Shown: one piece after another, positions 10,363-20,825 of the stretch
How the letters are laid out: each line of letters starts with the position of its first letter
Numbering within the stretch: position 1 is the first letter of the stretch
From: an uncultured Prevotella sp.
GTDB taxonomy: Bacteria > Bacteroidota > Bacteroidia > Bacteroidales > Bacteroidaceae
Length of the DNA: 61,442 bases
Direction of reading: 5' to 3'
NCBI GenBank assembly: GCA_905233165.1
Contig: CAJODL010000014.1
Coordinates: 1-61,442 of the forward strand
Translations under genes and position numbers: made by a program
Notes under the pieces: model-generated
Databases searched by the model: none
What the model was told of the DNA's origin: nothing
Seen by the model: only the letters and a program-made list of their open reading frames with translations

Positions 10363-10370
10363 TATCTTTG
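10363..10370 (+). promoter_or_regulatory. -7 element of toxin-antitoxin promoter
   Basis: TATCTTTG matches TAnnTTTG. A weak CTTG at 10340-10343 stands at 19-nt spacing. The antitoxin ATG lies 26 nt downstream, a short leader suited to autoregulation, though no operator is evident. Confidence 0.6.
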
Positions 10371-10396
10371 CACCCGAGAACCAAAATATATCAATT

Positions 10397-10654
10397 ATGA
10401 CAGCTATACAACTACGTACGGAACTTTTCCGTGAAATGAGTCCGCTACTTGATAGTGAGGTGGCTATGCGCAAGGTGCTGGCATTTGTAAAAAGCCTGTC
10501 ACCCGCAAAGAAAGCTAAGGCAGAGCAAACAGCTATAAAGTCATATAAGGTGATGCCCGTTTCTCCAAATATAAAAAGATGGAGTGGGAGCGTTTCTTTT
10601 ACGGAAGATGAGATAGAGAGCGATCCACGTCTTAAAGCCATTATCAGTAGATGA
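10397..10654 (+). CDS. Putative antitoxin of PIN-type toxin-antitoxin pair
   Basis: This 85-residue, mostly helical, charged protein precedes a PIN-domain gene and overlaps it by the four bases ATGA, the usual layout of type II toxin-antitoxin operons. The N-terminal half (helical, with a basic SPAKKAKAEQ segment) could dimerise or bind DNA. The C-terminal half, from about residue 60 (WSGSVSFTEDEIESDPR), is acidic and likely wraps the toxin. No classical RHH or AbrB signature is clear, so the assignment rests mainly on position and size. The pair sits between copies B1 and B2 of the intergenic repeat. Confidence 0.7.
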   Translation: MTAIQLRTELFREMSPLLDSEVAMRKVLAFVKSLSPAKKAKAEQTAIKSYKVMPVSPNIKRWSGSVSFTEDEIESDPRLKAIISR

Positions 10655-11055
10655 AACGTGTATTCCTTGATACAAATATTCTTGTTGACTATGCTTTAGG
10701 ACGAGAATATGGTGATGATGCTGAGCAATTACTCCAACGTGGATATGATGGTGAAATTACTTTAGTGGCATCATATCTTACTTTTGCAAACATTGCTTAT
10801 ATTCTCAAGAACAAGGTTGATATTTATAGTCTGCTTGGTGATTTGTGTAAATTTATTACTGTTTTGCCGACAGACAATGAGCAGTTGCAAATGGCATTGA
10901 CACAACGTGTACGTGATTTTGAGGATATGTTACAGTATCAGTGCGCAAAAGCATCAGGTTGTGATATTATTGTAACAAACAATAAACGTGACTTTGCAGA
11001 ATTCTGTGAGTTACCATTGGTAACAGCTGCAGAATTGTTAGAAAGTCTGCGTTGA
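10651..11055 (+). CDS. PIN-domain toxin (VapC-like ribonuclease)
   Basis: This 134-residue protein has PIN hallmarks: the N-terminal strand and acid in VFLDTNILVDYAL (Asp7), a central helical region, and the C-terminal DIIVTNNKRDF segment that carries the later acidic and Thr/Asn residues. PIN toxins are Mg-dependent RNases, often cutting tRNA or rRNA; the target here is unknown. It is translationally coupled to the upstream antitoxin (ATGA). The stop codon TGA lies inside the word gttgacaggtgataac that opens repeat copy B2, so the repeat supplies the stop. Confidence 0.88.
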   Translation: MKRVFLDTNILVDYALGREYGDDAEQLLQRGYDGEITLVASYLTFANIAYILKNKVDIYSLLGDLCKFITVLPTDNEQLQMALTQRVRDFEDMLQYQCAKASGCDIIVTNNKRDFAEFCELPLVTAAELLESLR

Positions 11056-11316
11056 CAGGTGATAACAAAAACCTTAAAAACCCCTCCGAGGGCACTCAAG
11101 TCCTTTAGACTTTTATGTATCAATTTAAGAGATTAATCCATTGTGTGCAAGCCCCCATGTCTTAATCTCTTAAACCGCTACCCCTGCTTACAGCAGTTTA
11201 CTGCCCTCGTCGGCAAAAACCTCGCTACGCTAAAAAACCATTTTTCAACCATAACGTTAACGATAACGATAACTTTAACCGTAAGCAACTAAGCTGTAAG
11301 CAAAATCCTGTTTTTT
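11053..11316 (+). repeat. Punctuating intergenic repeat, copy B2 (5'-truncated)
   Basis: From the toxin stop codon the sequence goes from gacaggtgataac straight into aacaaaaaccttaaaaac (11064-11081). It then follows copy A closely to about 11316, including the 13-bp inverted repeat (11124-11136 with 11162-11174). The terminator hairpin of copies A and B1 is missing. Confidence 0.88.
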
Positions 11317-11340
11317 AGGTTCGTAGAACCGGTGTTTTTG

Positions 11341-11490
11341 CTTTCGAGGGATTGAAGCCACGATAGTGGATGTGAAAAGTGATATGGAATTGGATTAAGA
11401 AAGCAGGTTCGACGAAGTCAATCTTTTCTTAAAGACAAGAACGTAACACTTTGCACAAAAGGCTCTAAAAGAGATTCAATCCCTCGAAAG
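11341..11490. repeat. 150-bp element closed by a 16-bp perfect inverted repeat
   Basis: CTTTCGAGGGATTGAA (11341-11356) is the exact reverse complement of 11475-11490. The enclosed 118 nt contain smaller hairpins: ccac-gata-gtgg at about 11358-11369, and a ttaagaaag/cttttcttaa pair around 11395-11435. No ORF is present. It could be a MITE-like insertion or a structured RNA. There is no second copy in the window. Confidence 0.75.
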
Positions 11491-11531
11491 GGTTTTTCTG
11501 GTTTTTGTCTTAAAAATGCAATCTTTAACCG

Positions 11532-12932
11532 TTATAACTCCACGGACTCTTTCTTCAGGTTATTGATGAACTCATCAATGCGTTGCAGTTCCTGCGGAAT
11601 ATTGATGCGCTGCGGGCAATGTGGCTCACATTGTCCACAACCGATGCAATGCTGTGGCTGACGCTTCTCTTCAACAGCCCTGTCGAGACTGATGAGATAC
11701 TCCCTGCGCTGACGCCTGTATTCCTCTGAACCAGCATCAACAGGTAAGGTGCCTTCGTTCTTACATTTGTTATAATGCACAAAGATACCAGGAATATCAA
11801 CACCATACGGACAGGGCATGCAATACTTGCAGTCATTACATGGAATGGTCTCCATCTTCACTATCTGCTCCGCAATGCCTTCGAGGAGAGTGTTTTCTTC
11901 TTTCGTGGTAGGCTTCAGAGGACAGTAGGTGAGGAGGTTATCCTTGAGGTGCTCCATATATGTCATGCCAGAGAGTACCGTCAGCACACCCTCTGGAGAA
12001 CCGGCATAGCGGAAGGCCCATGAGGCGGTACTTGCCTCGGGGTCGCGCTGCTTGAGCTGCTTTACCATATATTGTGGGATGTTGACAAGGCGACCGCCTA
12101 ACAGCGGCTCCATGATGACACTGGGGATATGACGCTTCTGCAACTCCGCATAGAGGTAGTCGGCATTGGTGTTGCGGGGATTTATCTCCTTGGCATGCTT
12201 CCAGTCGAGGTAGTTGAGTTCTATCTGTACGAAGTCCCACTTATACTTGTCGTGTTGGGAGAGGAGGTAGTCGAATACCTCAACGTCACCGTGATACGAG
12301 AAACCGAGGTTGCGTATGCGACCTGCCGCACGCTCTTCCACAAGGAAGTCAAGGATGCCATTATCGATATAACGCCCGTTGAGGTTGTCCATACCACCCA
12401 TGCCAATGCCATGGAGCAGGTAATAGTCGATATAATCGACACGCAGGGCCTTCATGGAGTTGTGGTACATCTCCTTTGAGGCTGCCGCAGACCATGTCTC
12501 TTCATTGAAGTTAGAGAGCTTCGTAGCGACGAAGTATTCGCTCCTCTTGTGACGCGACAGGGCGATGCCGGTGCTCTCCTCGGAGTTTCCATTGCAATAT
12601 GCTGGGGAGGTATCGAAGTAGTTCACGCCATGTTCTATGGCGTAGTCCACAAGGCGATTCACCTGTGCCTGGTCGATGACCTCTTCTGCACCTTCTTCCT
12701 TGGCTTCTTTAACAGGAAGGCGCATCATGCCGTAACCTAACAGTGACACCTTGTCGCCAGTAGTGGGATTGGTACGCATGGTCATTTTACCGACAGGTGG
12801 TTCTACCTGATCGATATACTCATCCCTGAGGGCGTCTTCCATCTTGTTTTTACACCCTGTCAGCATGGTAGCAGTAGCGGTAGTACCGACACCAAGCATT
12901 CCTAAGAACTTCCTACGTGATATTTTTTTCAT
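11532..12932 (-). CDS. Tat-exported lipoprotein aldo/keto reductase with ferredoxin domain
   Basis: This 466-residue protein starts with a twin-arginine signal (SRRKFLG, residues 5-11) ending in a lipobox (MLTGC, Cys27). It is predicted to be exported folded and lipid-anchored. Residues about 45-350 form an aldo/keto reductase barrel, with the FDTSPAY segment carrying the family's catalytic Asp/Tyr region and a downstream conserved His region. The C-terminus has two cysteine clusters (CNDCKYCMPCP about 365, CIGCGQCEPHC about 429) suited to 4Fe-4S clusters. Such Fe-S aldo/keto reductases are common in anaerobes; the substrate is unknown. It is the last gene of the tatA-tatC-polyferredoxin set, so its own export route is encoded with it (inference). 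Confidence 0.88.
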   Translation of the reverse strand: MKKISRRKFLGMLGVGTTATATMLTGCKNKMEDALRDEYIDQVEPPVGKMTMRTNPTTGDKVSLLGYGMMRLPVKEAKEEGAEEVIDQAQVNRLVDYAIEHGVNYFDTSPAYCNGNSEESTGIALSRHKRSEYFVATKLSNFNEETWSAAASKEMYHNSMKALRVDYIDYYLLHGIGMGGMDNLNGRYIDNGILDFLVEERAAGRIRNLGFSYHGDVEVFDYLLSQHDKYKWDFVQIELNYLDWKHAKEINPRNTNADYLYAELQKRHIPSVIMEPLLGGRLVNIPQYMVKQLKQRDPEASTASWAFRYAGSPEGVLTVLSGMTYMEHLKDNLLTYCPLKPTTKEENTLLEGIAEQIVKMETIPCNDCKYCMPCPYGVDIPGIFVHYNKCKNEGTLPVDAGSEEYRRQRREYLISLDRAVEEKRQPQHCIGCGQCEPHCPQRINIPQELQRIDEFINNLKKESVEL

Positions 12933-12944
12933 AGTTTTTATTTT

Positions 12945-13071
12945 ATGGGGCTAATGGGGCTAATGGGGCTAATGGGGCTTATGGGGCTTATGGGACTTAT
13001 GAGCCCAATAACTCTACACTCTACACTTTCAACTGACTCTAAACTCTCAACTCTCAACTCTAAACTCTACA
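12945..13071 (-). repeat. Mixed short tandem repeat tract
   Basis: Two repeat types adjoin: 9-nt units (ggggctaat/ggggcttat) at about 12950-13000, and 7-nt units (minus strand gtttaga, gtgtaga, gttgaga) at about 13010-13071. The heptads begin right at the stop codon of the polyferredoxin gene and run in its orientation. Confidence 0.85.
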
Positions 13072-14878
<1,807 letters not shown>

Positions 14879-15622
14879 CTAAACTTTATCTTTCACAATC
14901 AGCACGCTGACCTCATACAGCAGCCAGATGGGTAGTGACACTACGAAGAGTGTCATGGCATCTGTTGTGGGGGTTATGATGGCAGCTACGAGGAGTATTG
15001 CTACTATGGCGTGGCGGCGATACTGCCTCATGGTAGAGCGGTTGAGCACTCCCAAGACACCAAGCAACCAGCATACTATGGGAAGCTCAAAGACAGTGCC
15101 TATCATCAGTGACATGCAGATGAATGTATCGATATACGACTGCAATGTCAGGAGGTTGTTTATATCGGTGCTCACCTGGTAGGTACCCAGGAAATGGAGC
15201 GTAAAGGGAAAGACAAGAAAGTAATTGAGCAGGGTGCCTAAGCAGAACATCACGTATGCTGCTCCCACAACGCGCGTGGCGTAATGGCGTTCCCTATCAT
15301 ATAGTGCCGGTACGACAAAACGAAAGACTTCAAACAGTATGTAGGGGGAGGAGAGTAGCAGGGCTGCATAAAGGGAAACCTTGATATGCACATAGAACTG
15401 CTCTGTCAGCAGGGTGTTTATCAGTTGGAGATGGAAGGGCTCTGTTCCCATCAGGCGAAACGTGACAAAGTCACTGCTACATGGTGCCAGTACAATGGCA
15501 AACAATGTGTCACGCAAGCAGAACATGATGATTGCCATAATCACCACAGCCACCGCAATACGCAGTATCACTCCACGCAATACATCGAGGTGCTCCCAGA
15601 ATGACAGTTCAGTGTCGCCCAT
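14879..15622 (-). CDS. tatC: Sec-independent protein translocase TatC
   Basis: This 247-residue polytopic protein matches TatC in length and pattern. It has an N-terminal cytoplasmic segment with SFWEHLDVLRG (the E/H-L-x-x-L-R motif that helps bind the twin-arginine signal), six hydrophobic segments, the conserved periplasmic SSPYILFEVFRFVVPALY segment after helix 2, and the ITPTTDA segment before the last helix. It acts in the inner membrane with TatA to export folded cofactor-bearing proteins. tatA lies 75 bp upstream, and two genes with Tat motifs lie downstream. The C-terminus (VKDKV) runs into a heptad tract that supplies the TAG stop. Confidence 0.95.
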   Translation of the reverse strand: MGDTELSFWEHLDVLRGVILRIAVAVVIMAIIMFCLRDTLFAIVLAPCSSDFVTFRLMGTEPFHLQLINTLLTEQFYVHIKVSLYAALLLSSPYILFEVFRFVVPALYDRERHYATRVVGAAYVMFCLGTLLNYFLVFPFTLHFLGTYQVSTDINNLLTLQSYIDTFICMSLMIGTVFELPIVCWLLGVLGVLNRSTMRQYRRHAIVAILLVAAIITPTTDAMTLFVVSLPIWLLYEVSVLIVKDKV

Positions 15623-15696
15623 GGCTAAGGTCTAAGGTCAAAGGTCAAAGGTCTAAGGTCAAAGGTCTAAGGTCTATAACCAATAACCTTTAAACT
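15623..15696. repeat. Heptad tract between tatA and tatC
   Basis: On the plus strand, aaggtct/aaggtca heptads fill 15625-15672. Next to the tatA stop, the minus strand reads gtttagagtttaaagg. The two halves face opposite ways. Confidence 0.85.
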
Positions 15697-15879
15697 CTAA
15701 ACTTTATCCTCATCCTCCTTCTTCTCGTCCTCAACGTCGGTGACGCCTTTCATGCCGTCCTTGAAACTCTTGACGCCACTACCGAGACCTTTCATCAACT
15801 CTGGTATCTTCTTACCACCAAATAATAGCAATACTACTAATGCGATAACAAGAATCTCTGTTCCGCCTAATCCAAACAT
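15697..15879 (-). CDS. tatA: Sec-independent protein translocase TatA
   Basis: This 60-residue protein has one N-terminal membrane helix, then the FGGKKIPEL hinge and an amphipathic helix ([13 protein letters not shown]), followed by an acidic tail; this is the TatA/E pattern. I chose the ATG at 15879 because an unusually good Shine-Dalgarno (AAGGAGG, minus strand of 15888-15894) stands 8 nt upstream. A start 12 codons earlier would add a non-hydrophobic leader through the ribosome-binding site. TatA forms the translocation pore with TatC. It is the first gene of a minus-strand set that also encodes two Tat-motif proteins. The C-terminal DKV and the stop come from the gataaagtttagag junction. 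Confidence 0.95.
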   Translation of the reverse strand: MFGLGGTEILVIALVVLLLFGGKKIPELMKGLGSGVKSFKDGMKGVTDVEDEKKEDEDKV

Positions 15880-15887
15880 AATATTTT

Positions 15888-15894
15888 CCTCCTT
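15888..15894 (-). promoter_or_regulatory. Strong Shine-Dalgarno for tatA
   Basis: AAGGAGG on the minus strand, 8 nt before the ATG. This is notable because almost no other gene here has a recognisable Shine-Dalgarno. Confidence 0.75.
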
Positions 15895-15912
15895 ATTATA
15901 ATAAATTCGGGA

Positions 15913-15920
15913 CAAATATA
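15913..15920 (-). promoter_or_regulatory. -7 element of tat operon promoter
   Basis: TATATTTG on the minus strand matches TAnnTTTG, about 34 nt upstream of the tatA start. No clear -33 TTTG at proper spacing was seen. Confidence 0.6.
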
Positions 15921-15990
15921 CAAAAAAAATAGAACAAATAGAGAAAACTAAGCATATTAACTACTTATTTTCTGTTCCATAGAGCAAAAG

Positions 15991-16022
15991 TTTGTGTAAA
16001 ATGGAAAAAATGTGTATATTTG
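15991..16022 (+). promoter_or_regulatory. Promoter of HMA-TonB receptor operon
   Basis: TTTG (15991-15994) and TATATTTG (16015-16022) are 20 nt apart and match the Bacteroidetes consensus. It is divergent from the tat promoter, with about 70 nt between the -7 elements' outer edges. Confidence 0.8.
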
Positions 16023-16047
16023 CAACCTAAATCATAAATGAATTCAC

Positions 16048-16770
16048 ATGATAAAGAAACTATTAACACTTTTGTTATTATTTTTTTCAGTTAATGCTGC
16101 TATGGCAGCCAGTATGGACACTCTTGTCGTTCGCATCAAAGCAATGCGTTGTGAGGATTGTGCGCATAAGGTAAGCCTTGCCTTGAATGGTAAGCCTGGA
16201 GTCGAAGGGTTACAGTTCGACCTGGAAAAGCGTACAGTAGCTGTAGCGTTTGACCCTGCAAAAACGAATACGGACAGCATCTGCGCTACCCTTAAGGCAA
16301 CGGGACGTTATAAGCCAAGCACCTATGACCCAAAGGAGAAAATCAGACGCGGTATGGGACTGAAGGCGGATGAGATGAAGACAGAGGCTGATGCTGAGCT
16401 CATAAAGAAGAATCTCTACGAGATGGTGGGTATGGATAGCGTAGGTCCTAATCTTGCAAAGGGATATATCTTTGTACGCTATGATGCCAACAAGACAACA
16501 AAAGCTACTATACGACAGAAGTTGTTGGATATGGGCTTTACACCAGTAAATTACTATACCAGCAAGGAAATCAGTTTCGCATATTTCAAGATACCGGCAG
16601 AGGCTGCCACGGACGAGACTATCGAGAAGGTATTGTCACTTGACGGTGTAGATGACGTTAATGTAAATGCCAAAAAGGGTTCTCTTGCTATTACCTATGT
16701 CAATACTGAGACGAATCTGGAAAAACTTCTTGCTGAAATAAAGGCAGAAGGGATTGAGGTTAAGAAATAA
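16048..16770 (+). CDS. Secreted heavy-metal-associated (HMA) domain protein
   Basis: This 240-residue protein has a cleavable signal peptide (residues 1-20, ending AMA) and an HMA domain (about 24-90) with the metal-binding motif MRCEDCAHKV (CxxC). Two further ferredoxin-like segments (about 125-165 and 170-240) lack the cysteine pair. HMA domains bind Cu(I), Zn or similar soft metals; here it would act in the periplasm or on the envelope. The ATG at 16048 fits the signal peptide; an earlier ATG at 16038 is out of frame. It leads an operon with a TonB-dependent receptor, which suggests periplasmic handling of an imported metal or metal complex (inference). Confidence 0.88.
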   Translation: MIKKLLTLLLLFFSVNAAMAASMDTLVVRIKAMRCEDCAHKVSLALNGKPGVEGLQFDLEKRTVAVAFDPAKTNTDSICATLKATGRYKPSTYDPKEKIRRGMGLKADEMKTEADAELIKKNLYEMVGMDSVGPNLAKGYIFVRYDANKTTKATIRQKLLDMGFTPVNYYTSKEISFAYFKIPAEAATDETIEKVLSLDGVDDVNVNAKKGSLAITYVNTETNLEKLLAEIKAEGIEVKK

Positions 16771-16817
16771 AGTTTAGAGTTTAGAGTTGAGAGTTAAAAG
16801 TGAAGAATCATAGTTAA

Positions 16818-19514
16818 ATGAAGACACGTTTTCTATTATTGGTATTTACGCTCGTCAGCACGTTTGCCTTTGCACAAAAGGGCGGATCTGCCTATGATAT
16901 AAGCGTAAGTGTTACCGATGCCCAGACCAAAGAGCCTATTATAATGGGTACTGTGCAACTGAATCCCTTGGGACAGTATGCTGTTACGGATGTGAAGGGT
17001 AAGGCGGTCATCAAGAATATACCTCAGGGAACATATACCCTGTCGGTGACGTACGTGGGATATGAGACCTATACCACGAATATTGCCATTACCAACAAGA
17101 ACCTCGATCTGGCTATACGCATGTCGGAGGCTTCTCTGGCATTGAAGGAGGTTAGCGTGACTGCCAAGCAGAATGCTTCCGGTACATCTACTGCCAGCAT
17201 CATAGGTCGTCAGGCTATCGACCACCTGCAGGCATCGTCACTGGCGGACATCATGCAGCTGGTGCCTGGACAACTGATGGGACATAATAACCTGATGTCG
17301 CAGACAAACCTGCAAATACGACAACTGGTCAACGACCCTACGGCAGCTTTTGGTTCCAGCGTGATGGTTGACGGGGTGCCTATCTCAAATAATGGTGCGC
17401 TGTCACAGGGGCCTATGACCGAGTTTACTGGTACTGACCTGCGAAACATCTCTGCAGATGATATTAATGATGTAGAGGTGGTACGCGGTATTCCATCAGC
17501 AGAATATGGTGACCTCAGTGGCGGTATGGTGATAGTACACTCAAAGGTGGGTGTCACTCCGTGGCAGGTGAAGGCAAAGGTAAACCCCGCACTCATGAAC
17601 TATTCTGTCGGCAAGGGTGCTAACATCGGAAAATACGGTATCATAAACGGTAGTCTGGACTATGCACAGGCATGGGGCGACCCACGATGGAAAACAAATT
17701 CATACCATCGTTATACTGCTTCATTCGGATGGAGTTATGACATCACCCGTAAATGGAATATGAACACCAAGATACGTTATATGTTGGCGAAGGACTGGAC
17801 TGGCGATGACCCCGATGCAACCGTTGAGGGTTCGGACAAAAAGAACAAGAACCAGACGATTTCTATTACACATAACGGTCGCATACAAGTTGAGAAATTC
17901 TTCGCACGTACTATAAATTATACAATAGGACTGAACTTTACTCGCAATGACAAGCGGGAAACAGGACTGGCAAAAATCTCCGGTGGTTCTATAAATCCTA
18001 TACTGACAGCCCGTGAAACAGGATATTACATAGTGCCCTACGAGAAGATAGCCTATCGTACAACAGCTTATACGGAGAGTCACCCGGGTAATCTGTTTGC
18101 AAAGATAGGTAACAGTTTTTACGTAAAGGCTGGAAAGACACGCCAAACTTTCAAGGTTGGTGCGGAGTATCACTACGACTGGAATACCGGACGTGGCTAT
18201 TACAATGAGGATGACCGCTATCCATTGGTGCCAAACAGTGACGGACGCCCAAGAGCATATAGCGATATCCCAGGACTGCATCAGATTGCTGCATATGCAG
18301 AGGACCAGTTGGTATGGACGATGAACAAGGTAAATCGCCTGCGTACCACCTTCGGTTTACGTTTTACTGCCATGCAGCCATTCTCACGTCTTAACCTCTC
18401 ATTCTCTGCAACAAAGTGGCTTGACATACGTGCCGGCATAGGTATGAACTCTAAGACTCCTGGTCTGAACTATCTCTATCCCGATAAGAAATATGTTGAC
18501 AGACCTGCTGCACCGGCAGACCAGAATGCTGCGACACAAGCTTATCATACATATGTTTATAACGTGGAATATTCTAAGAGTCTGAAGAATGCCACAACAA
18601 CAAAGGTGGAGGCCGGCTTTGATATTAGACTGAAGAATGGCAAGAAACTGAGTCTCCTGGGATATATAGACAATACGCCTGATGGCTTCGGTAATCTTAC
18701 AGAGTTCCATACATATACTGCCAATTACTTTGCAAATCCTAATATGTCGGGAGACCCACAGCGTTCGGATATCGTGTTTATCACAACGGGCGCTATAGGC
18801 AACGTGGCACACACGAAAAATCGTGGTATAGAGGCTGATATGGACTTCGGAACATGGAAGGCAATACGTACATCGTTCTACCTCAGCGGTGCCTATCAGG
18901 AGTCAAAGACATGGTCAACAAATCTGAATGCATCGAATCTGAACAGCAAGTACTTGCCTGACGACCCATATAAGAAGACGGATACACAGCCATTCAAGTT
19001 GGTATATCCTAATGGTTTGGATGATAACTATTCAAAGTATCGTCGTCTGGTAACAACCCTGCGTACTGTTACACACATACCGGAACTGCGTATGGTGGCA
19101 TCACTGACAACGCAGGTGATATGGCATAGCTGGAACCATTCATATAATATGGACAAGAATCCTATTGGATGGATAGACCCTCAGTGCAACTATCACGAGA
19201 TAACAAACGAGATGCTGGCGGGATACCTTGGAATGGATGCTAACTATTATGCTACAGCTCCTGTCGGTATAGACAATGTGCCTATCTATAAGTTGTTAAG
19301 TCGTTCAATAGATATGGAGACAGAGTCGAGTCCGATAACATGGAATGTGCAGGCACGTATCACAAAAGAACTTGGCAAGGTGGGTGGATTGTCGTTCTAT
19401 GTGAACAATGCACTGTATTACGAACCATTTCTGTATAACAACAGCCATAGCAAGACACGTTCGCAATACAATACAGGCTTCAGCTTTGGTGCAGAACTTT
19501 ACTTTAATCTTTAA
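16818..19514 (+). CDS. TonB-dependent outer membrane receptor
   Basis: This 898-residue protein has a signal peptide (residues 1-19), then a carboxypeptidase-regulatory-like beta domain (about 25-105, including DVKGKAVIKNIPQGTY). A plug domain (about 115-255) contains SLADIMQLVPGQ, MVDGVPIS and VEVVRGIPSAEYGDLSGG, and a C-terminal barrel ends in YFNL. This is the standard TonB-dependent receptor layout of Bacteroidetes. It imports a scarce ligand across the outer membrane using TonB energy. No SusD partner follows; instead a DUF4876 lipoprotein and a DUF6850 barrel do, so it is not a classical glycan locus. The ligand is unknown. The HMA neighbour suggests a metal or metallophore. Confidence 0.93.
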   Translation: MKTRFLLLVFTLVSTFAFAQKGGSAYDISVSVTDAQTKEPIIMGTVQLNPLGQYAVTDVKGKAVIKNIPQGTYTLSVTYVGYETYTTNIAITNKNLDLAIRMSEASLALKEVSVTAKQNASGTSTASIIGRQAIDHLQASSLADIMQLVPGQLMGHNNLMSQTNLQIRQLVNDPTAAFGSSVMVDGVPISNNGALSQGPMTEFTGTDLRNISADDINDVEVVRGIPSAEYGDLSGGMVIVHSKVGVTPWQVKAKVNPALMNYSVGKGANIGKYGIINGSLDYAQAWGDPRWKTNSYHRYTASFGWSYDITRKWNMNTKIRYMLAKDWTGDDPDATVEGSDKKNKNQTISITHNGRIQVEKFFARTINYTIGLNFTRNDKRETGLAKISGGSINPILTARETGYYIVPYEKIAYRTTAYTESHPGNLFAKIGNSFYVKAGKTRQTFKVGAEYHYDWNTGRGYYNEDDRYPLVPNSDGRPRAYSDIPGLHQIAAYAEDQLVWTMNKVNRLRTTFGLRFTAMQPFSRLNLSFSATKWLDIRAGIGMNSKTPGLNYLYPDKKYVDRPAAPADQNAATQAYHTYVYNVEYSKSLKNATTTKVEAGFDIRLKNGKKLSLLGYIDNTPDGFGNLTEFHTYTANYFANPNMSGDPQRSDIVFITTGAIGNVAHTKNRGIEADMDFGTWKAIRTSFYLSGAYQESKTWSTNLNASNLNSKYLPDDPYKKTDTQPFKLVYPNGLDDNYSKYRRLVTTLRTVTHIPELRMVASLTTQVIWHSWNHSYNMDKNPIGWIDPQCNYHEITNEMLAGYLGMDANYYATAPVGIDNVPIYKLLSRSIDMETESSPITWNVQARITKELGKVGGLSFYVNNALYYEPFLYNNSHSKTRSQYNTGFSFGAELYFNL

Positions 19515-19565
19515 TCGTCGTAATAACGTGATATCGTAATAACGAGATATCGTAATATCGTAATA
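19515..19565 (+). repeat. 10-nt tandem repeat between receptor and DUF4876 gene
   Basis: About five units of the type gtaataacg / gatatcgtaa fill the whole 51-bp gap. Confidence 0.8.
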
Positions 19566-20825
19566 ATGAAACATCTAAATAATCTCATCATTTCTTTGGC
19601 TGTGCTGATGGTCACGCTCGCCTCTTGCATCAATTATGATGATGCAGGCAGACTGGTGAATATTAAGGTACACCTGAAGAACCCTGCGGACTTCAAAGAA
19701 GGTGCCGCACTGGACAAGCAGGAGGTCAAAATAAAGAGTAAGACAGTAGAAAAGACTGCCCTGACAGACGAAAACGGTGTCGCAACATTCAAGGGTTGTA
19801 TGCCGGGTGTGTATGACATATCATCATACAAAGAGTTGACGGGCGAGGAATATATCGCAAAAACGGGCACAGAGGACCCTGTAGAGTCATGTGTTGTGAC
19901 TGCTACATTGAACGAACAACTGTTTGACGAGGCGCGTGAGCAGGCTCTTATAGAGGTAGAAACGTCAACTATGGTTAAAATGTCCGGTGAGAAATCTATT
20001 GTTATAAGTAAAATATACAGTTCGGGTTCAAAGTATAACGGTAACAAGAACTATATGGCTGGCAGGTATATTGAACTATATAATCAATCCAGCCAGACGG
20101 CAAATATTGCAGGTATGTATATCGGTCTGTTGGAAAGTTCAAGTCCCCAGCCATATACACTGGATAATCTGAAGAATGACCCAAATATAAACGGCACAAT
20201 GGTCGTTGTAAAACAGGTGTACCGTATTCCTACCGACAAGGAGTATCTGGTGGAGGGCGGAAAAAGCATTGTTATTACTAACAGTGCCGTAGATCACACC
20301 CTGACGGCTCAGAATCAGTTTGAAGCGGATCTCTCTGGAGCAGATTTCGAGGTAGTAGATCTTAATGATAAGTTGGAGCATAATGATAATGTCGTAAAGA
20401 TGTTACGTGAATATTACGCCTTTTCATCGCTGAAAGGAATGAACCTGATGCAGGGTGGGCCATGTGGTATCATATTATTCGAGACGGATGAAGATATCAA
20501 TACATGGCCAACAACGTATGGTTATGGAAAAACGTCTGGCACATGGGTGTATCTGCTTGTACCTAACAGCACGATAAAGGATGGTGTTGACTTTGTAAAG
20601 AATACGAGTACGGGTCCAAATCTTTCGACAAAACGCCTGTACGACGAGATTGATGCAGGATGTACGCACATAGAGGCGATAAATGGCTATACGGGAGAAG
20701 TGGTGTATCGCAAGACGGCACGTAAAACCTCCGATGGTCGCAAGGTGTTGATGGATACGAATAACAGCAGTAATGATTTTAAGGTTTCAACAACGATAAA
20801 ACCACGTGAGTATGATGAAGAATAA
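19566..20825 (+). CDS. DUF4876-type lipoprotein
   Basis: This 419-residue protein has a lipoprotein signal (lipobox TLASC, Cys21) and is presumably anchored in the outer membrane. An N-terminal Ig/carboxypeptidase-regulatory-like domain (about 30-95, with LTDENGVATFKG and PGVYDIS) precedes a larger domain with KIYSSGSKYNGNKNYMAGRYIELYN, resembling lamin-tail-like folds and the DUF4876 family. DUF4876 proteins occur beside TonB-dependent receptors in Bacteroidetes; their function is not known. Given its place between the receptor and an outer-membrane barrel, it is likely a surface or periplasmic partner of the receptor (inference). Its 3' end overlaps the next gene. Confidence 0.8.
   Translation: MKHLNNLIISLAVLMVTLASCINYDDAGRLVNIKVHLKNPADFKEGAALDKQEVKIKSKTVEKTALTDENGVATFKGCMPGVYDISSYKELTGEEYIAKTGTEDPVESCVVTATLNEQLFDEAREQALIEVETSTMVKMSGEKSIVISKIYSSGSKYNGNKNYMAGRYIELYNQSSQTANIAGMYIGLLESSSPQPYTLDNLKNDPNINGTMVVVKQVYRIPTDKEYLVEGGKSIVITNSAVDHTLTAQNQFEADLSGADFEVVDLNDKLEHNDNVVKMLREYYAFSSLKGMNLMQGGPCGIILFETDEDINTWPTTYGYGKTSGTWVYLLVPNSTIKDGVDFVKNTSTGPNLSTKRLYDEIDAGCTHIEAINGYTGEVVYRKTARKTSDGRKVLMDTNNSSNDFKVSTTIKPREYDEE

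Noticed and set aside
8460..11174. True integron with attC sites
   Set aside because: No integrase, and the 7-nt attC core pair GTTRRRY/RYYYAAC was not found at the expected places; kept only as a layout analogy.
11341..11490. CRISPR repeat, because of GGGATTGAA at the arm
   Set aside because: Only one inverted pair exists, with no regularly spaced direct repeats and no cas genes.
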